This document shows, in pieces, positions 7,893-15,409 of a DNA stretch of 64,000 nucleotides. Source of the DNA: Nocardia niwae NBRC 108934 = DSM 45340 (GTDB lineage: Bacteria > Actinomycetota > Actinomycetes > Mycobacteriales > Mycobacteriaceae); the NCBI RefSeq assembly GCF_001613465.1, contig NZ_BDCK01000030.1, positions 146,103 through 210,102 on the forward strand, read 5' to 3'. The stretch's first letter is position 1, and every line of letters starts with the position of its first letter. The notes beneath the pieces were generated by a model. That model was given only the letters and a program-made list of their open reading frames with translations, ran no database searches and had not been told where the DNA came from. The translations under genes and the position numbers were made by a program.

Positions 7893-8201
7893 ATGCGTAC
7901 CCCACTCCGCCTTGCCGCCGCCTCGGTCGCGGCTGCGACGCTTGTCGTCACCGCGGCCGGCGCGACGGCGGAACCGAGCGGATCGGCCCCGGTGATCGCT
8001 GTCGCGGGCGAAACCGGCTCGTCGGCGCTGGACTCCGGATCGGCGGCAGCGCGCACGGGTGCGTGGTATCTCCAGCGCGGCGATGTGATCGGCATTCTCA
8101 CGTTGCTGGTCGCCGCTCCCTTGCAGATATTGACCGGCGGCATCTGCGACCTGGCCACGATCTCGGCACTCCCGAATCCATGCGTCAGCGCAACCCGCTG
8201 A
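7893..8201 (+). CDS. Small secreted protein, unknown function
   Basis: A 102-residue protein with a clear Sec signal peptide: a positively charged start (MRTPLR), an alanine/valine-rich core to about residue 22 and a probable cleavage after GATA near residue 27. The mature part is about 75 residues. It has a hydrophobic stretch (IGILTLLVAAPLQILTG) and two cysteines near the C-terminus that could form a disulfide. AAGGAG lies seven bases before the ATG at 7893. An ATG at 7890 is also possible but poorly spaced. I do not recognise the family. Similar short secreted proteins with a hydrophobic C-terminal segment are common in Nocardia and mycobacteria. Confidence 0.7.
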   Translation: MRTPLRLAAASVAAATLVVTAAGATAEPSGSAPVIAVAGETGSSALDSGSAAARTGAWYLQRGDVIGILTLLVAAPLQILTGGICDLATISALPNPCVSATR

Positions 8202-8607
8202 AACGGAGCCGGGTCCGTCACGAACTTCAGGTGTGAAAGTGATTGCGAGCGAGATCATCCCACCGCCCGCGCCGCGGCGGCGCTGAACTCGTCCACGCCG
8301 GTGCGGGAGTGCAACGGCCGCAGTCGGATGACTGGGCGGCACCTTGCGTGCCCGCAACAGGAGTAGCTGTCGGTTCCAGAATGTCGGCCGAAGGGCGCGC
8401 TGTGCACGGACAGGTGCGGCTGGGCGGCGGTCGAGCTTGCAAGTTCGTTGCGGGGCAACCATTGTGCCGAACGTCCGGCGCTACGACAGGCTGCCCGGCG
8501 ACAGGCTGTGCTGGGATCCGTTGCCCGCGTCGACGATTGCGCCGATCAGCAGTGGGCCACCCCTAGGCTGGTGAGGCGGTTGCTGTCGAGGAGCGGGAGG
8601 GTTCCGG
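8202..8607. other. Intergenic region, no gene seen
   Basis: About 400 bp between the secreted protein and the LysE gene. Short open frames on both strands have no start signals or recognisable domains. A GAGGAGCGGGAGG purine run at its right end serves the LysE gene. Confidence 0.5.
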
Positions 8608-9258
8608 GTGGATGCTCGTCTTGTGTGGGGTTTCGTGGCGGCGGTGCTGGTCGCCTACGTGGTACCCGGTCCGGATTGGTTCGTGGTCCTGCGTCAGGCC
8701 TCGCGTTCGCGGGCTGCGGGTCTGTGCGCGGCGGCGGGCGTCCAGTGCGGTTTGATCGTGCACATGGCGGCTGCCGCGGTCGGTGTGTCGGCGATCTTGT
8801 CGACCAGCGCCGCGGCGTTCACCGCGGTGAAACTCGCTGGAGCGGCCTATCTGGTGGTGCTCGGTGCCCGCGCCCTGCGTGACGGGTATCGCGGCTGGCG
8901 CTGCTGGAATGTCGCGCGGCTCTCCAGTATGTCGCCACCGTCGTCGGTGACCAGGGTGACGGTGTATGCGCAGGCATTCACCGCCAACGTATTGAATCCC
9001 AAAGCGGCGCTCTTCTTCGTCGCGGTGCTGCCCCAGTTCCTGGCTCCGGCGAAGCCGGTGACACCACAGATACTGCTCCTCGGTGTACTCGACGTAGCCA
9101 TCGGCTGCGTGTGGTGGCTGCTGCTGGTGGTCACTGCCACGCGTTTCCGCTCGGTGCTCCGACGACGACAGGCGCAGGTCGCCGTCGACACTCTCGCCGG
9201 AGTCGCGCTGACCGGCCTCGGTGGCGCGCTCGCTTTCACCGACCGTGCGCGGGTATAG
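8608..9258 (+). CDS. LysE-family translocator
   Basis: A 216-residue inner membrane exporter with six predicted transmembrane helices. It shows the RhtB/LysE landmarks VPGPDWFVVLRQ in the first helix and NPKAALFFVAVLPQF after the loop. Family members export amino acids such as lysine, arginine, threonine or homoserine lactone, and the substrate cannot be told here. The cytoplasmic loop between helices 3 and 4 (RDGYRGWRCWNVARLSSMSP) is longer and more polar than usual. It starts with GTG at 8608 after a purine-rich GGAGCGGGAGG. It is monocistronic as far as can be seen, with no LysG-type regulator next to it. Confidence 0.85.
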   Translation: MDARLVWGFVAAVLVAYVVPGPDWFVVLRQASRSRAAGLCAAAGVQCGLIVHMAAAAVGVSAILSTSAAAFTAVKLAGAAYLVVLGARALRDGYRGWRCWNVARLSSMSPPSSVTRVTVYAQAFTANVLNPKAALFFVAVLPQFLAPAKPVTPQILLLGVLDVAIGCVWWLLLVVTATRFRSVLRRRQAQVAVDTLAGVALTGLGGALAFTDRARV

Positions 9259-9395
9259 CCCTGCTCGCGGCCGAGGGTGGGCGGCTTCCGGGGTGTTCTG
9301 CCGGCCGGCGTCGGTGAGGCGGGATTCAGCGGGGTTCCGGGGTGATTATGTCCGGCTTGCGGGGTATTCGCGGGCTGGGTGAACGGAGGTGGCTC

Positions 9396-10031
9396 ATGCC
9401 AGGGATCGAGAGCCGTGACGATCGGGAATGGTTCGCGACGGAGTCGGCGCGGGCACGATTCGCGCAAGAGTTGTTGCGGTCCGCCGCGCGGCCGGAGCGC
9501 ATCGCGGGGGTCATCGAGGAGATCGTCGGGGACCGTATCGAGGTAGGCCCGGTTCAAGCCGGCCCAGGTGCGCTGGTATGCGTCACCGCCATCGGTCGGC
9601 CGGGGGACGTCCGGGCCGAAGCGTATGAGGGTCAGGGGTGGGATGTCGCCGTCGAGGTGCCGATCACGCTTAGGCTGCGGGTGGAGTTGGCCGGTGTGCC
9701 CGCACGATTCGCCGCCGCGGTCCGGGTCCGCATGCGAGTTCAGTTGGTGCTGGAGGACCCGTGCGCGGTTTTCGTCCGTACCGAGGAGGTCGGCGAGGAA
9801 CACGTGGACGTGCGGGTCCGTGCGGTGGATGGTCCGGCACGCCTGCTCGGTCGGCTCGGTGACGTGCGTTCCATGGTCGCCGAACATGTCGTTGCTTACA
9901 TCGGGGACCTGCTGTCCAGCCCGGAAGTCCGTGAGCTGCGGCGCATCGACATCGCGCAGGTCATCGAGCGCGCGTGGGAGGCCGGTCTGATCATCAACCA
10001 GGCGGCGCGGCCGATGACCCGCAGCGCCTGA
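9396..10031 (+). CDS. Hypothetical protein
   Basis: A 211-residue soluble protein with no signal peptide or membrane segment. The N-terminal 45 residues are helical (FATESARARFAQELLRSAAR, then PERIAGVIEEIVGDRIEVGP). The middle is rich in alternating valines and charged residues (VAVEVPITLRLRVELAG, AVRVRMRVQLVLEDP), suggesting a beta-sheet fold. The C-terminus is again helical. I chose the ATG at 9396 because GGAGG lies six bases upstream. The frame is open further upstream without such a signal. I do not recognise the function, and neighbours give no clue. Confidence 0.65.
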   Translation: MPGIESRDDREWFATESARARFAQELLRSAARPERIAGVIEEIVGDRIEVGPVQAGPGALVCVTAIGRPGDVRAEAYEGQGWDVAVEVPITLRLRVELAGVPARFAAAVRVRMRVQLVLEDPCAVFVRTEEVGEEHVDVRVRAVDGPARLLGRLGDVRSMVAEHVVAYIGDLLSSPEVRELRRIDIAQVIERAWEAGLIINQAARPMTRSA

Positions 10032-10216
10032 CCGCGCCGGCTGTGTGCCCTCCCGGCGCTGCCGACCGTTGGCGGGGTGGTGAAAATCGGCATCTGGGCG
10101 GGATCGCGTCGGGTGATCCCGGTGGTCGCCGTGCCTATGGGCAGGACGACGGCGTCGAGGTCGTCGCGGCACCGTGCGGGCTGCTGATCCCAGCCGCAAC
10201 CGGCCTCGGCCCGTTG

Positions 10217-10232
10217 CAGCCCGTGCGGGCTG
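10217..10232. terminator. Stem-loop, possible terminator
   Basis: CAGCCCG and CGGGCTG form a perfect 7-bp stem around TG. It sits seven bases beyond the stop codon of the minus-strand regulator and in the convergent gap with the hypothetical gene at 9396-10031. There is no T-tract, which is usual for actinobacterial terminators, so the call is tentative. Confidence 0.4.
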
Positions 10233-10238
10233 AGCCCA

Positions 10239-10931
10239 TCAGGTGGCCGAGCGGAGTTCCACGCAGCACTCCCCGGCCTTGGGGGAGAGCACCGCGTCGA
10301 GGGTTTCCGCTTCGAGTCCGGTGAGCACGCCCGCCAGGTAGGCGCGGTTGAGCCCGCACACCAGTTCCGGTTCGGTGGCGGCGAGCGGATGAAAAGGGCA
10401 GTTCCGCAATCGGAGACAACTCGGTGTAGGGCGGGCCGGTTCGAAGCCCTGTTCGGCGAGCAGCGACTGCAGGACCGAGAGAGCGCGTTCCGCGCCGAGC
10501 CGGCCGGGCCGTGCCTGTTCCCGCGCGGCCCGGCCGAGGGCTTCGCCGCGATCGGTCGCGACCCGGTGCGCGGCGTCGCGAGCGGTCTCGCCGGCGCCGT
10601 GGGTGAGCACCGCGCCCAGCAGAATCTCGGCCAGTACTTCGTGGCGGCGTTCGGGGATGCTCACCCGCACCTCGGTGTCGGCGGGCTGGTAGACCTTCGG
10701 CGCGCGCCCGACCTTCCGGATGCCGCCGACCTGCTGGTAGCTCGCCTGAAGCAGTCCTGCGGCGACGAGCTTGTCCAGATGAAAGGCCGCGAGTTTGCGT
10801 GAGATCCCGACCTGTTCGGCGGCCTCGTCTCGGGTGACCGGCCGTCCGGCGCGGCGGATGAACCCGTACATCCCCCGCCGCAGCTCGTCATCGAGCGCGG
10901 CGACGGCGCCGATCGCCGATTCGCTGGTCAC
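10239..10931 (-). CDS. HTH regulator with C-terminal cysteine motif (SufR-like)
   Basis: A 230-residue transcription factor. The N-terminal winged helix (RPVTRDEAAEQVGISRKLAA, about residues 30-80) is followed by a helical domain. The C-terminal part has spaced cysteines in CLRLRNCPFHPLA, ELVCGLN and GECCVEL, a pattern seen in SufR-like regulators where cysteines bind an iron-sulfur cluster or metal. The start is the GTG at 10931, because upstream codons of the longer frame lie in the divergent promoter and do not look coding. It is transcribed away from a DUF2231/membrane protein/folE operon. A perfect 9-bp-arm palindrome lies between them, the probable autoregulated operator. Confidence 0.8.
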   Translation of the reverse strand: MTSESAIGAVAALDDELRRGMYGFIRRAGRPVTRDEAAEQVGISRKLAAFHLDKLVAAGLLQASYQQVGGIRKVGRAPKVYQPADTEVRVSIPERRHEVLAEILLGAVLTHGAGETARDAAHRVATDRGEALGRAAREQARPGRLGAERALSVLQSLLAEQGFEPARPTPSCLRLRNCPFHPLAATEPELVCGLNRAYLAGVLTGLEAETLDAVLSPKAGECCVELRSAT

Positions 10932-11012
10932 CAGACCACGATAACGCCGACCGCGATGGTCGCAATGCGGCGGGTGCCTGAGTGAGGTGCGGGACTTGAC
11001 CGGCACGGTGAA

Positions 11013-11036
11013 TTACGCCAATAATCTTTGGCGTAA
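11013..11036. promoter_or_regulatory. Divergent operator for the SufR-like regulator
   Basis: TTACGCCAA and TTGGCGTAA form perfect 9-bp arms with a 6-bp spacer. A TTGACC (10996-11001) upstream and AATAAT (11020-11025) within it, 18 bp apart, make a plausible promoter for the DUF2231 gene, so binding would occlude the -10. The site lies 24 bp before the GTG start of that gene and 81 bp from the regulator start. Confidence 0.7.
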
Positions 11037-11060
11037 ATAAAGCCAGGTTGGGAGGTTGTC

Positions 11061-11573
11061 GTGAGCGGGGACATGCAGCAGGCCAAAACCCCGGTCAGCG
11101 CCGCGCTGGCCGGCCCGTACGGCCATCCGTTCCACCCGATCCTGGTCACCGTGCCGATCGGTGCATGGGTGGCGAACTCGGTGTTCGACATCGGCTCACA
11201 CGCGGTCGAGGACCCGGCTTTCCTCGCCCGGGGCGCGCTCTGGCTGATCGCGCTGGGCGTGCTCGGTGCGCTGGCCGCAGCGGTGATCGGGTTGCTGGAC
11301 TTGTTCGCCATCCCGGCCGGCACCCCGGCATTTCGCACCGGACTGGTGCACATGAGCCTCAACCTGGCCGTCACCGCGGCGTACGCGATCAACTTCTGGT
11401 GGCGCACCACGGGCACCGGCCCCGATGGGGCCGTCCCGGCCGGGCCGCTGCTGTTGTCGCTGGTCGGTCTCATGACCGTGGCCGTGTCCGGCTACCTCGG
11501 CGGAAAGCTCGCCTACCGCTACGGCGTCCGGGTGGCCGACGAGACCACCCAGGCCACCGGCTACCACCACTGA
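11061..11573 (+). CDS. DUF2231 domain-containing membrane protein
   Basis: A 170-residue protein with four predicted transmembrane helices. The DUF2231 hallmark is the N-terminal PYGHPFHPILVTVPIGAW with paired histidines before the first helix, and a further histidine in LVHMSLNLAV. These histidines suggest heme or metal binding in this family, which is still uncharacterised. The GTG start is preceded by GGGAGG at a 5-base spacing. It is the first gene of a plus-strand operon, 34 bp before a second small membrane protein, and is divergent from the SufR-like regulator. The context suggests a redox- or metal-responsive membrane function. Confidence 0.8.
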   Translation: MSGDMQQAKTPVSAALAGPYGHPFHPILVTVPIGAWVANSVFDIGSHAVEDPAFLARGALWLIALGVLGALAAAVIGLLDLFAIPAGTPAFRTGLVHMSLNLAVTAAYAINFWWRTTGTGPDGAVPAGPLLLSLVGLMTVAVSGYLGGKLAYRYGVRVADETTQATGYHH

Positions 11574-11607
11574 TCCCTATCCGATTCCATTTCCGTCAGG
11601 AGACACC

Positions 11608-12033
11608 ATGGGCATCGCGGCATTGATTCTCTGGCTGCTCACCGCCGTAGGCGGCTTCGTTCTGCTGGGCACCTGGATCGCCAAAGGCGGCGCTCGGCAA
11701 CCGAACAGCAGTCATTTGCCCCCGCCGGTCGTGTTCGGGCACTTCCTGCTCGCCGTGGCCGGGCTGATCGTGTGGATCAGCTACCTCGTCGTCGACGAAG
11801 ACGCGCTGGCGTGGGTGGCGTTCGTGCTGCTGATCCCCGTCGCACTGCTCGGGTTCGCCATGCTGGTGCGCTGGCTGCCCGCGTACCGAGCGAGCACGAC
11901 GACCGGAACATCCGAACAGGCCGAACCGCCCGAACGGCATTTTCCGGTCGCGGTCGTCGGAGGCCACGGCGTCCTCGCCGTCGCCACCGTCGTGCTGGTG
12001 CTGCTGACCGCCCTCGGCGTGGGCGGGAGCTAG
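11608..12033 (+). CDS. Small integral membrane protein, unknown function
   Basis: A 141-residue protein with four hydrophobic segments at about residues 3-24, 42-60, 66-88 and 118-138, joined by short polar loops. Histidines at the membrane borders (SSHLPPPVVFGHFLLA and ERHFPVAVVGGHGVLA) form two similar repeats, so the protein may be an internal duplication of a two-helix unit. It follows the DUF2231 gene by 34 bp and precedes folE by 2 bp, so all three are almost certainly one transcript. I do not recognise a named family. Confidence 0.7.
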   Translation: MGIAALILWLLTAVGGFVLLGTWIAKGGARQPNSSHLPPPVVFGHFLLAVAGLIVWISYLVVDEDALAWVAFVLLIPVALLGFAMLVRWLPAYRASTTTGTSEQAEPPERHFPVAVVGGHGVLAVATVVLVLLTALGVGGS

Positions 12034-12035
12034 CC

Positions 12036-12632
12036 GTGCTACAGCCCGCGCTACGGGTCGTCCACGAACCCGCCACCGAAGTGGACCTGGTTGCTGCCGA
12101 GCACGCCGCGCGGCAATTCCTGACCGCGCTCGGCGTCGGCCTGGACGAAGAACACCTGCACGCCACTCCGCGGCGCATGGCCCGCGCCTACGCCGAACTG
12201 TTCACGCCCCGCCCGTTCGACCTCACCACATTCCCCAATGACGAGGGCTACGACGAACTGGTGCTGGCGCGCCGTATCCCGCTGCGATCGGTGTGCGAAC
12301 ACCATCTGCTGCCGTTCGTCGGCGTCGCTCACGTCGGCTATCTGCCCGGCGAGCGCATCCTCGGATTGTCCAAACTGGCCCGCATCGTCGAGCACTTCTC
12401 CCATCGCCCCCAAGTGCAGGAACGGCTCACCAAACAAATCGCCGACTGGCTGGCCGAGAATCTGCAACCGATCGGGGTCGGCGTCGTCATCGAAGCCGAA
12501 CACACCTGCATGACCCTGCGCGGCGTCCAAGCGTCCGGTACGACCACCGTCACGTCGACGCTGCTCGGCACGCTGCGGGAAGACGCCCGCTCTCGCCAAG
12601 AGTTCTTCTCGCTCACCGGAATCGCGCCCTGA
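12036..12632 (+). CDS. folE: GTP cyclohydrolase I
   Basis: A 198-residue cytoplasmic enzyme that converts GTP to 7,8-dihydroneopterin triphosphate, the first step toward folate or other pterins. The zinc ligands are visible in SVCEHHLLPFVG and in EAEHTCMTLRG, and the family segment RIVEHFSHRPQVQERLTKQI is intact. The start is GTG at 12036, two bases after the preceding stop, so translation is coupled. No other folate gene is nearby, so this is probably a second, conditionally expressed copy under the SufR-like regulator. Whether its product feeds folate or a specialised pterin cannot be told. Confidence 0.92.
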   Translation: MLQPALRVVHEPATEVDLVAAEHAARQFLTALGVGLDEEHLHATPRRMARAYAELFTPRPFDLTTFPNDEGYDELVLARRIPLRSVCEHHLLPFVGVAHVGYLPGERILGLSKLARIVEHFSHRPQVQERLTKQIADWLAENLQPIGVGVVIEAEHTCMTLRGVQASGTTTVTSTLLGTLREDARSRQEFFSLTGIAP

Positions 12633-12848
12633 GCGGTCGAGAGCCAGAAGATGCGTCTCGGCGCCGATCGCCACCTGGAGTGTCCCAGTCGCGCGGTGCA
12701 CGGTATGCCGGGCGTGCACCGATCCGGCTTCCCGGCCGGTCAGCGTGAACAGGAACTCGGCGCGGTCGTCGTCCGGGACGCCGGGCAGGCTACGGGCGAA
12801 CGCGATCCGGTCGGCGTTTTCGCCGCGCTGATGGTGGTATGCCCCCAT
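12633..12848 (-). CDS. Possible small ORF or gene remnant opposite the folE-recQ gap
   Basis: The minus strand from the ATG at 12848 reads about 72 codons with strongly G/C-biased third positions and balanced composition (for example ENADRIAFARSLPGVPDDDR and AEFLFTLTGREAG). The frame has no stop where this composition ends and runs on antisense to folE. It is therefore either a small gene whose stop has been lost, or a remnant. Its start nearly abuts the recQ start codon at 12851, which argues against a normal gene. I do not recognise the protein. Confidence 0.3.
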
Positions 12849-12850
12849 CG

Positions 12851-14491
12851 ATGACGACCTCGTCCGCCTACGACAGTCGACTGCGAAGTCTGGCCGCCGA
12901 GAAATTCGGCTGGGCGCACCTGCGCGACGAGCAGTTGACGGCTATGGAGCACATCATGGCCGGTAGGGACGTGCTGGTCGTGCTGCCGACCGGTGCGGGT
13001 AAGTCGGCGATCTATCAGGTGCCCGCGTTGCTGCTGGACGGTCCCGCCGTGGTGGTGTCGCCGCTCATCGCGTTGCAGCACGATCAGATCGAGAGCATCG
13101 GCGACAGCCGGGCCCCGGATGCGGTCGCGTTGAATTCCACCCAGAGCAGAAGCGAGCGCCGAGCCGCCTGGGCTGCCCTGCGCCGCGGCACAGCCGAATA
13201 CATCTTCCTGTCGCCGGAACAACTGGCCAACGATGATCTGGTCGACGAGCTCGCCGGTCTGCGGGTTTCGCTGTTCGTGGTGGACGAGGCGCATTGTGTG
13301 TCGGGGTGGGGGCACGACTTCCGGCCGGACTACTTGCGGCTGGCCCCGGTGATCGACCGACTCCGGCATCCGAGGGTGATCGCCTTGACGGCGACGGCCG
13401 CACCACCGGTCCGCCACGAGATCGTGACCCGGTTGGGCATGCGCGACCATCGCGAGGTCGTCGCCAGTTTCGATCGGCCCAACCTGTACCTGGCCGCCGA
13501 CCGATACACCGCCGACTCCGAGAAGCGTGACGCAGTCATCGCCGGTATCCGATCCCTGGCCGCCGACCCCGCCACCGGCCCTGGGCTCGTGTACGTGGCC
13601 AGCCGCAAGGACAGTGAGTTCTACGCCGGAGAATCAGCGGCGGCCGGTATCCGGGCGGCGGCCTACCACGCGGGCATGAAGGCCGCCGTCCGCGACGAGG
13701 TGCATCAGCACTTCCTTTCCGGCGAGATCGACGTGGTGGTGGCCACCTCCGCCTTCGGGATGGGCATCGACAAGCCCGACGTCCGTTTCGTCGTGCACGC
13801 GTCGGCTCCGGATTCGCTGGACTCCTACTACCAGCAGATCGGCCGGGCCGGGCGGGACGGCGAGTGCGCGCAGATCCGGTTGTTCTACCGTCCCGAGGAT
13901 CTGAGCCTGCAGAAGTTCCTCACCGCGCGAGCGGTCCCGGAGGACGCCATCGCCGAGGTCGTCCACGCCCTGTATCGGCATGGCCGGCCCGTTCGACCGG
14001 CTCAGCTCGAGGTCGACGCCGCCCCCGCGCGGCGTACGCGGGCGATCAACCTGCTCGAACAGGTCGGCGCGATCACCACCACGGAAGCCGGTCGCCTTCA
14101 GTTCGATTCCGGCCGGACTCCCCGCCGGGCGGTCGAGCAGGCGTCGGACGCCGCGCGGGCATACGAGGAACTGACCCGCTCGCGCATCGAGATGATGCGC
14201 GGCTACGCCGAAACGACCGGCTGCAGGCGACAACACCTCCTCGGCTACTTCGGTGAACAGTTACTCGACCCGTGCGGCAACTGTGACACCTGCACCGCGG
14301 GGACCGCCGCCCGCCGCCCACCAGGCGTCGCGGAGTTCTCCGCGAACACCACTGTGCGACACCGTGAGTGGGGTGACGGAATGGTCATGTCCACCGAGGC
14401 CGATCGCATCATCGTGCTGTTCGAGGAAGTCGGCTACAAGACCCTGTCGCTGCCGGAGGTGCGTAAGCACCACCTCCTCAGCCGAGTCTGA
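12851..14491 (+). CDS. recQ: RecQ-family ATP-dependent DNA helicase
   Basis: A 546-residue 3'-5' DNA helicase. Motif I is LPTGAGKSA, motif II is DEAHCVSGWGHDFRPDY, motif III is ALTATA, and motif VI is QQIGRAGRDG. A RecQ zinc-binding cysteine set follows (GCRRQHLLGYFGE...CGNCDTC). The usual HRDC domain is absent. Instead the last 50 residues (HREWGDGMVMS...ITVLF-like, FEEVGYKTLSL) look like a small beta-barrel of the kind that ends PcrA/UvrD helicases. An ATG 12 bases upstream (12839) is an alternative start. E. coli RecQ is about 610 residues, so this is a shorter architecture. It is probably monocistronic. Confidence 0.9.
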   Translation: MTTSSAYDSRLRSLAAEKFGWAHLRDEQLTAMEHIMAGRDVLVVLPTGAGKSAIYQVPALLLDGPAVVVSPLIALQHDQIESIGDSRAPDAVALNSTQSRSERRAAWAALRRGTAEYIFLSPEQLANDDLVDELAGLRVSLFVVDEAHCVSGWGHDFRPDYLRLAPVIDRLRHPRVIALTATAAPPVRHEIVTRLGMRDHREVVASFDRPNLYLAADRYTADSEKRDAVIAGIRSLAADPATGPGLVYVASRKDSEFYAGESAAAGIRAAAYHAGMKAAVRDEVHQHFLSGEIDVVVATSAFGMGIDKPDVRFVVHASAPDSLDSYYQQIGRAGRDGECAQIRLFYRPEDLSLQKFLTARAVPEDAIAEVVHALYRHGRPVRPAQLEVDAAPARRTRAINLLEQVGAITTTEAGRLQFDSGRTPRRAVEQASDAARAYEELTRSRIEMMRGYAETTGCRRQHLLGYFGEQLLDPCGNCDTCTAGTAARRPPGVAEFSANTTVRHREWGDGMVMSTEADRIIVLFEEVGYKTLSLPEVRKHHLLSRV

Positions 14492-14659
14492 GCCGGGCCT
14501 TCCCGTCGGCAGTTGCACCGGGATCGTTGGAGTGCATTCTTTCGCGCGGGCGTGCCCGACAGGCGCGGAGCGCAGGCGCATAGCCGGAACCGATCGACGT
14601 AGGCCGAACGGAACCGCCGATTCGTGGCCGTGCCCGCCGGGTGAATCGCGCGCACCGCG

Positions 14660-15091
14660 TCATGGGCGGTGGAACTGCCATTGCTGGGTGCTGCTGGTGG
14701 ATGCGTAGCGAGTCAACCCGATCTGTTCGGTCCCGATGTCGTGCGCGGGGAGCGCGAGGACGAATTCACTCGCAGGCCAGACGGCGATGCGGTAACAGTC
14801 GGGGTGTGCGTCGTCGGTCATGATCTGCCATCCCAGCGGGGTCCCGCTGCATTCGACATGCGCGCCTTCACACACCAGGCTGTCGAGTCCGAGCCGCGTG
14901 CCGGTGCGGCCGTTGGCGATGAACCAGATTCCCTCGCCGAATTCCGGCGCGCTCGACAACAACCAGTGCTGCCAGCCGTCCTCGACACCCGGTTCGCCTA
15001 CGACTCTGACCTGGTCGCCGCTGTCGAGCGCCAGCACATGACCGGTACCGACGTTGACGATGCGATACACACCCTCGCCCAGCTCAGTCAC
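14660..15091 (-). CDS. Beta-trefoil (ricin-B-like) protein
   Basis: A 143-residue protein without signal peptide, made of three repeats of about 45 residues. Each has the trefoil pattern: YRIVNVGTGHVLAL...QHWLL, IWFIANGRTGTRLGL...GWQI, and YRIAVWPASEFVLAL...QQWQF. The W/Q-rich closing strands match ricin-type lectin or I66-type protease inhibitor folds. The ligand cannot be predicted, and the carbohydrate-binding QxW motif is only clear in the third repeat. It is a cytoplasmic protein as written. It stands alone between recQ and the epimerase. Confidence 0.65.
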   Translation of the reverse strand: MTELGEGVYRIVNVGTGHVLALDSGDQVRVVGEPGVEDGWQHWLLSSAPEFGEGIWFIANGRTGTRLGLDSLVCEGAHVECSGTPLGWQIMTDDAHPDCYRIAVWPASEFVLALPAHDIGTEQIGLTRYASTSSTQQWQFHRP

Positions 15092-15409
15092 AATCCGCCG
15101 TCCTCACCGTGCGACCGGATCCTTGCCACTCGCAGCACCGTGCCGGCGAAAGATCGGCTTCTGGTGGTTGCGCCGGAATCTGTGGTCCGGGGATCCGTGC
15201 ACTATCGAACTACCCGCCCAGCGGTGAGTGAATCACGTCGATGCGGCGAACGCCCTGGGCTCGTGCGGCCGCGCATCGCTTTCTCGCACTCGCGTGCCGG
15301 CGCATGCGGGCGATGGCCGAAGCACACGACGCGCGGCGTCGGCGGTGGGTCGATGTGCTCTGGTTCGGTCCAGGCGCGGCCCGGCCACGGTGGGGTTCGG
15401 GCGGCGAGT
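15092..15409. other. Intergenic region, no gene seen
   Basis: About 320 bp between the beta-trefoil gene and the end of the epimerase gene. I see no supported gene, repeat or terminator. The longer frames through it lack start signals and family-like sequence. Confidence 0.45.
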
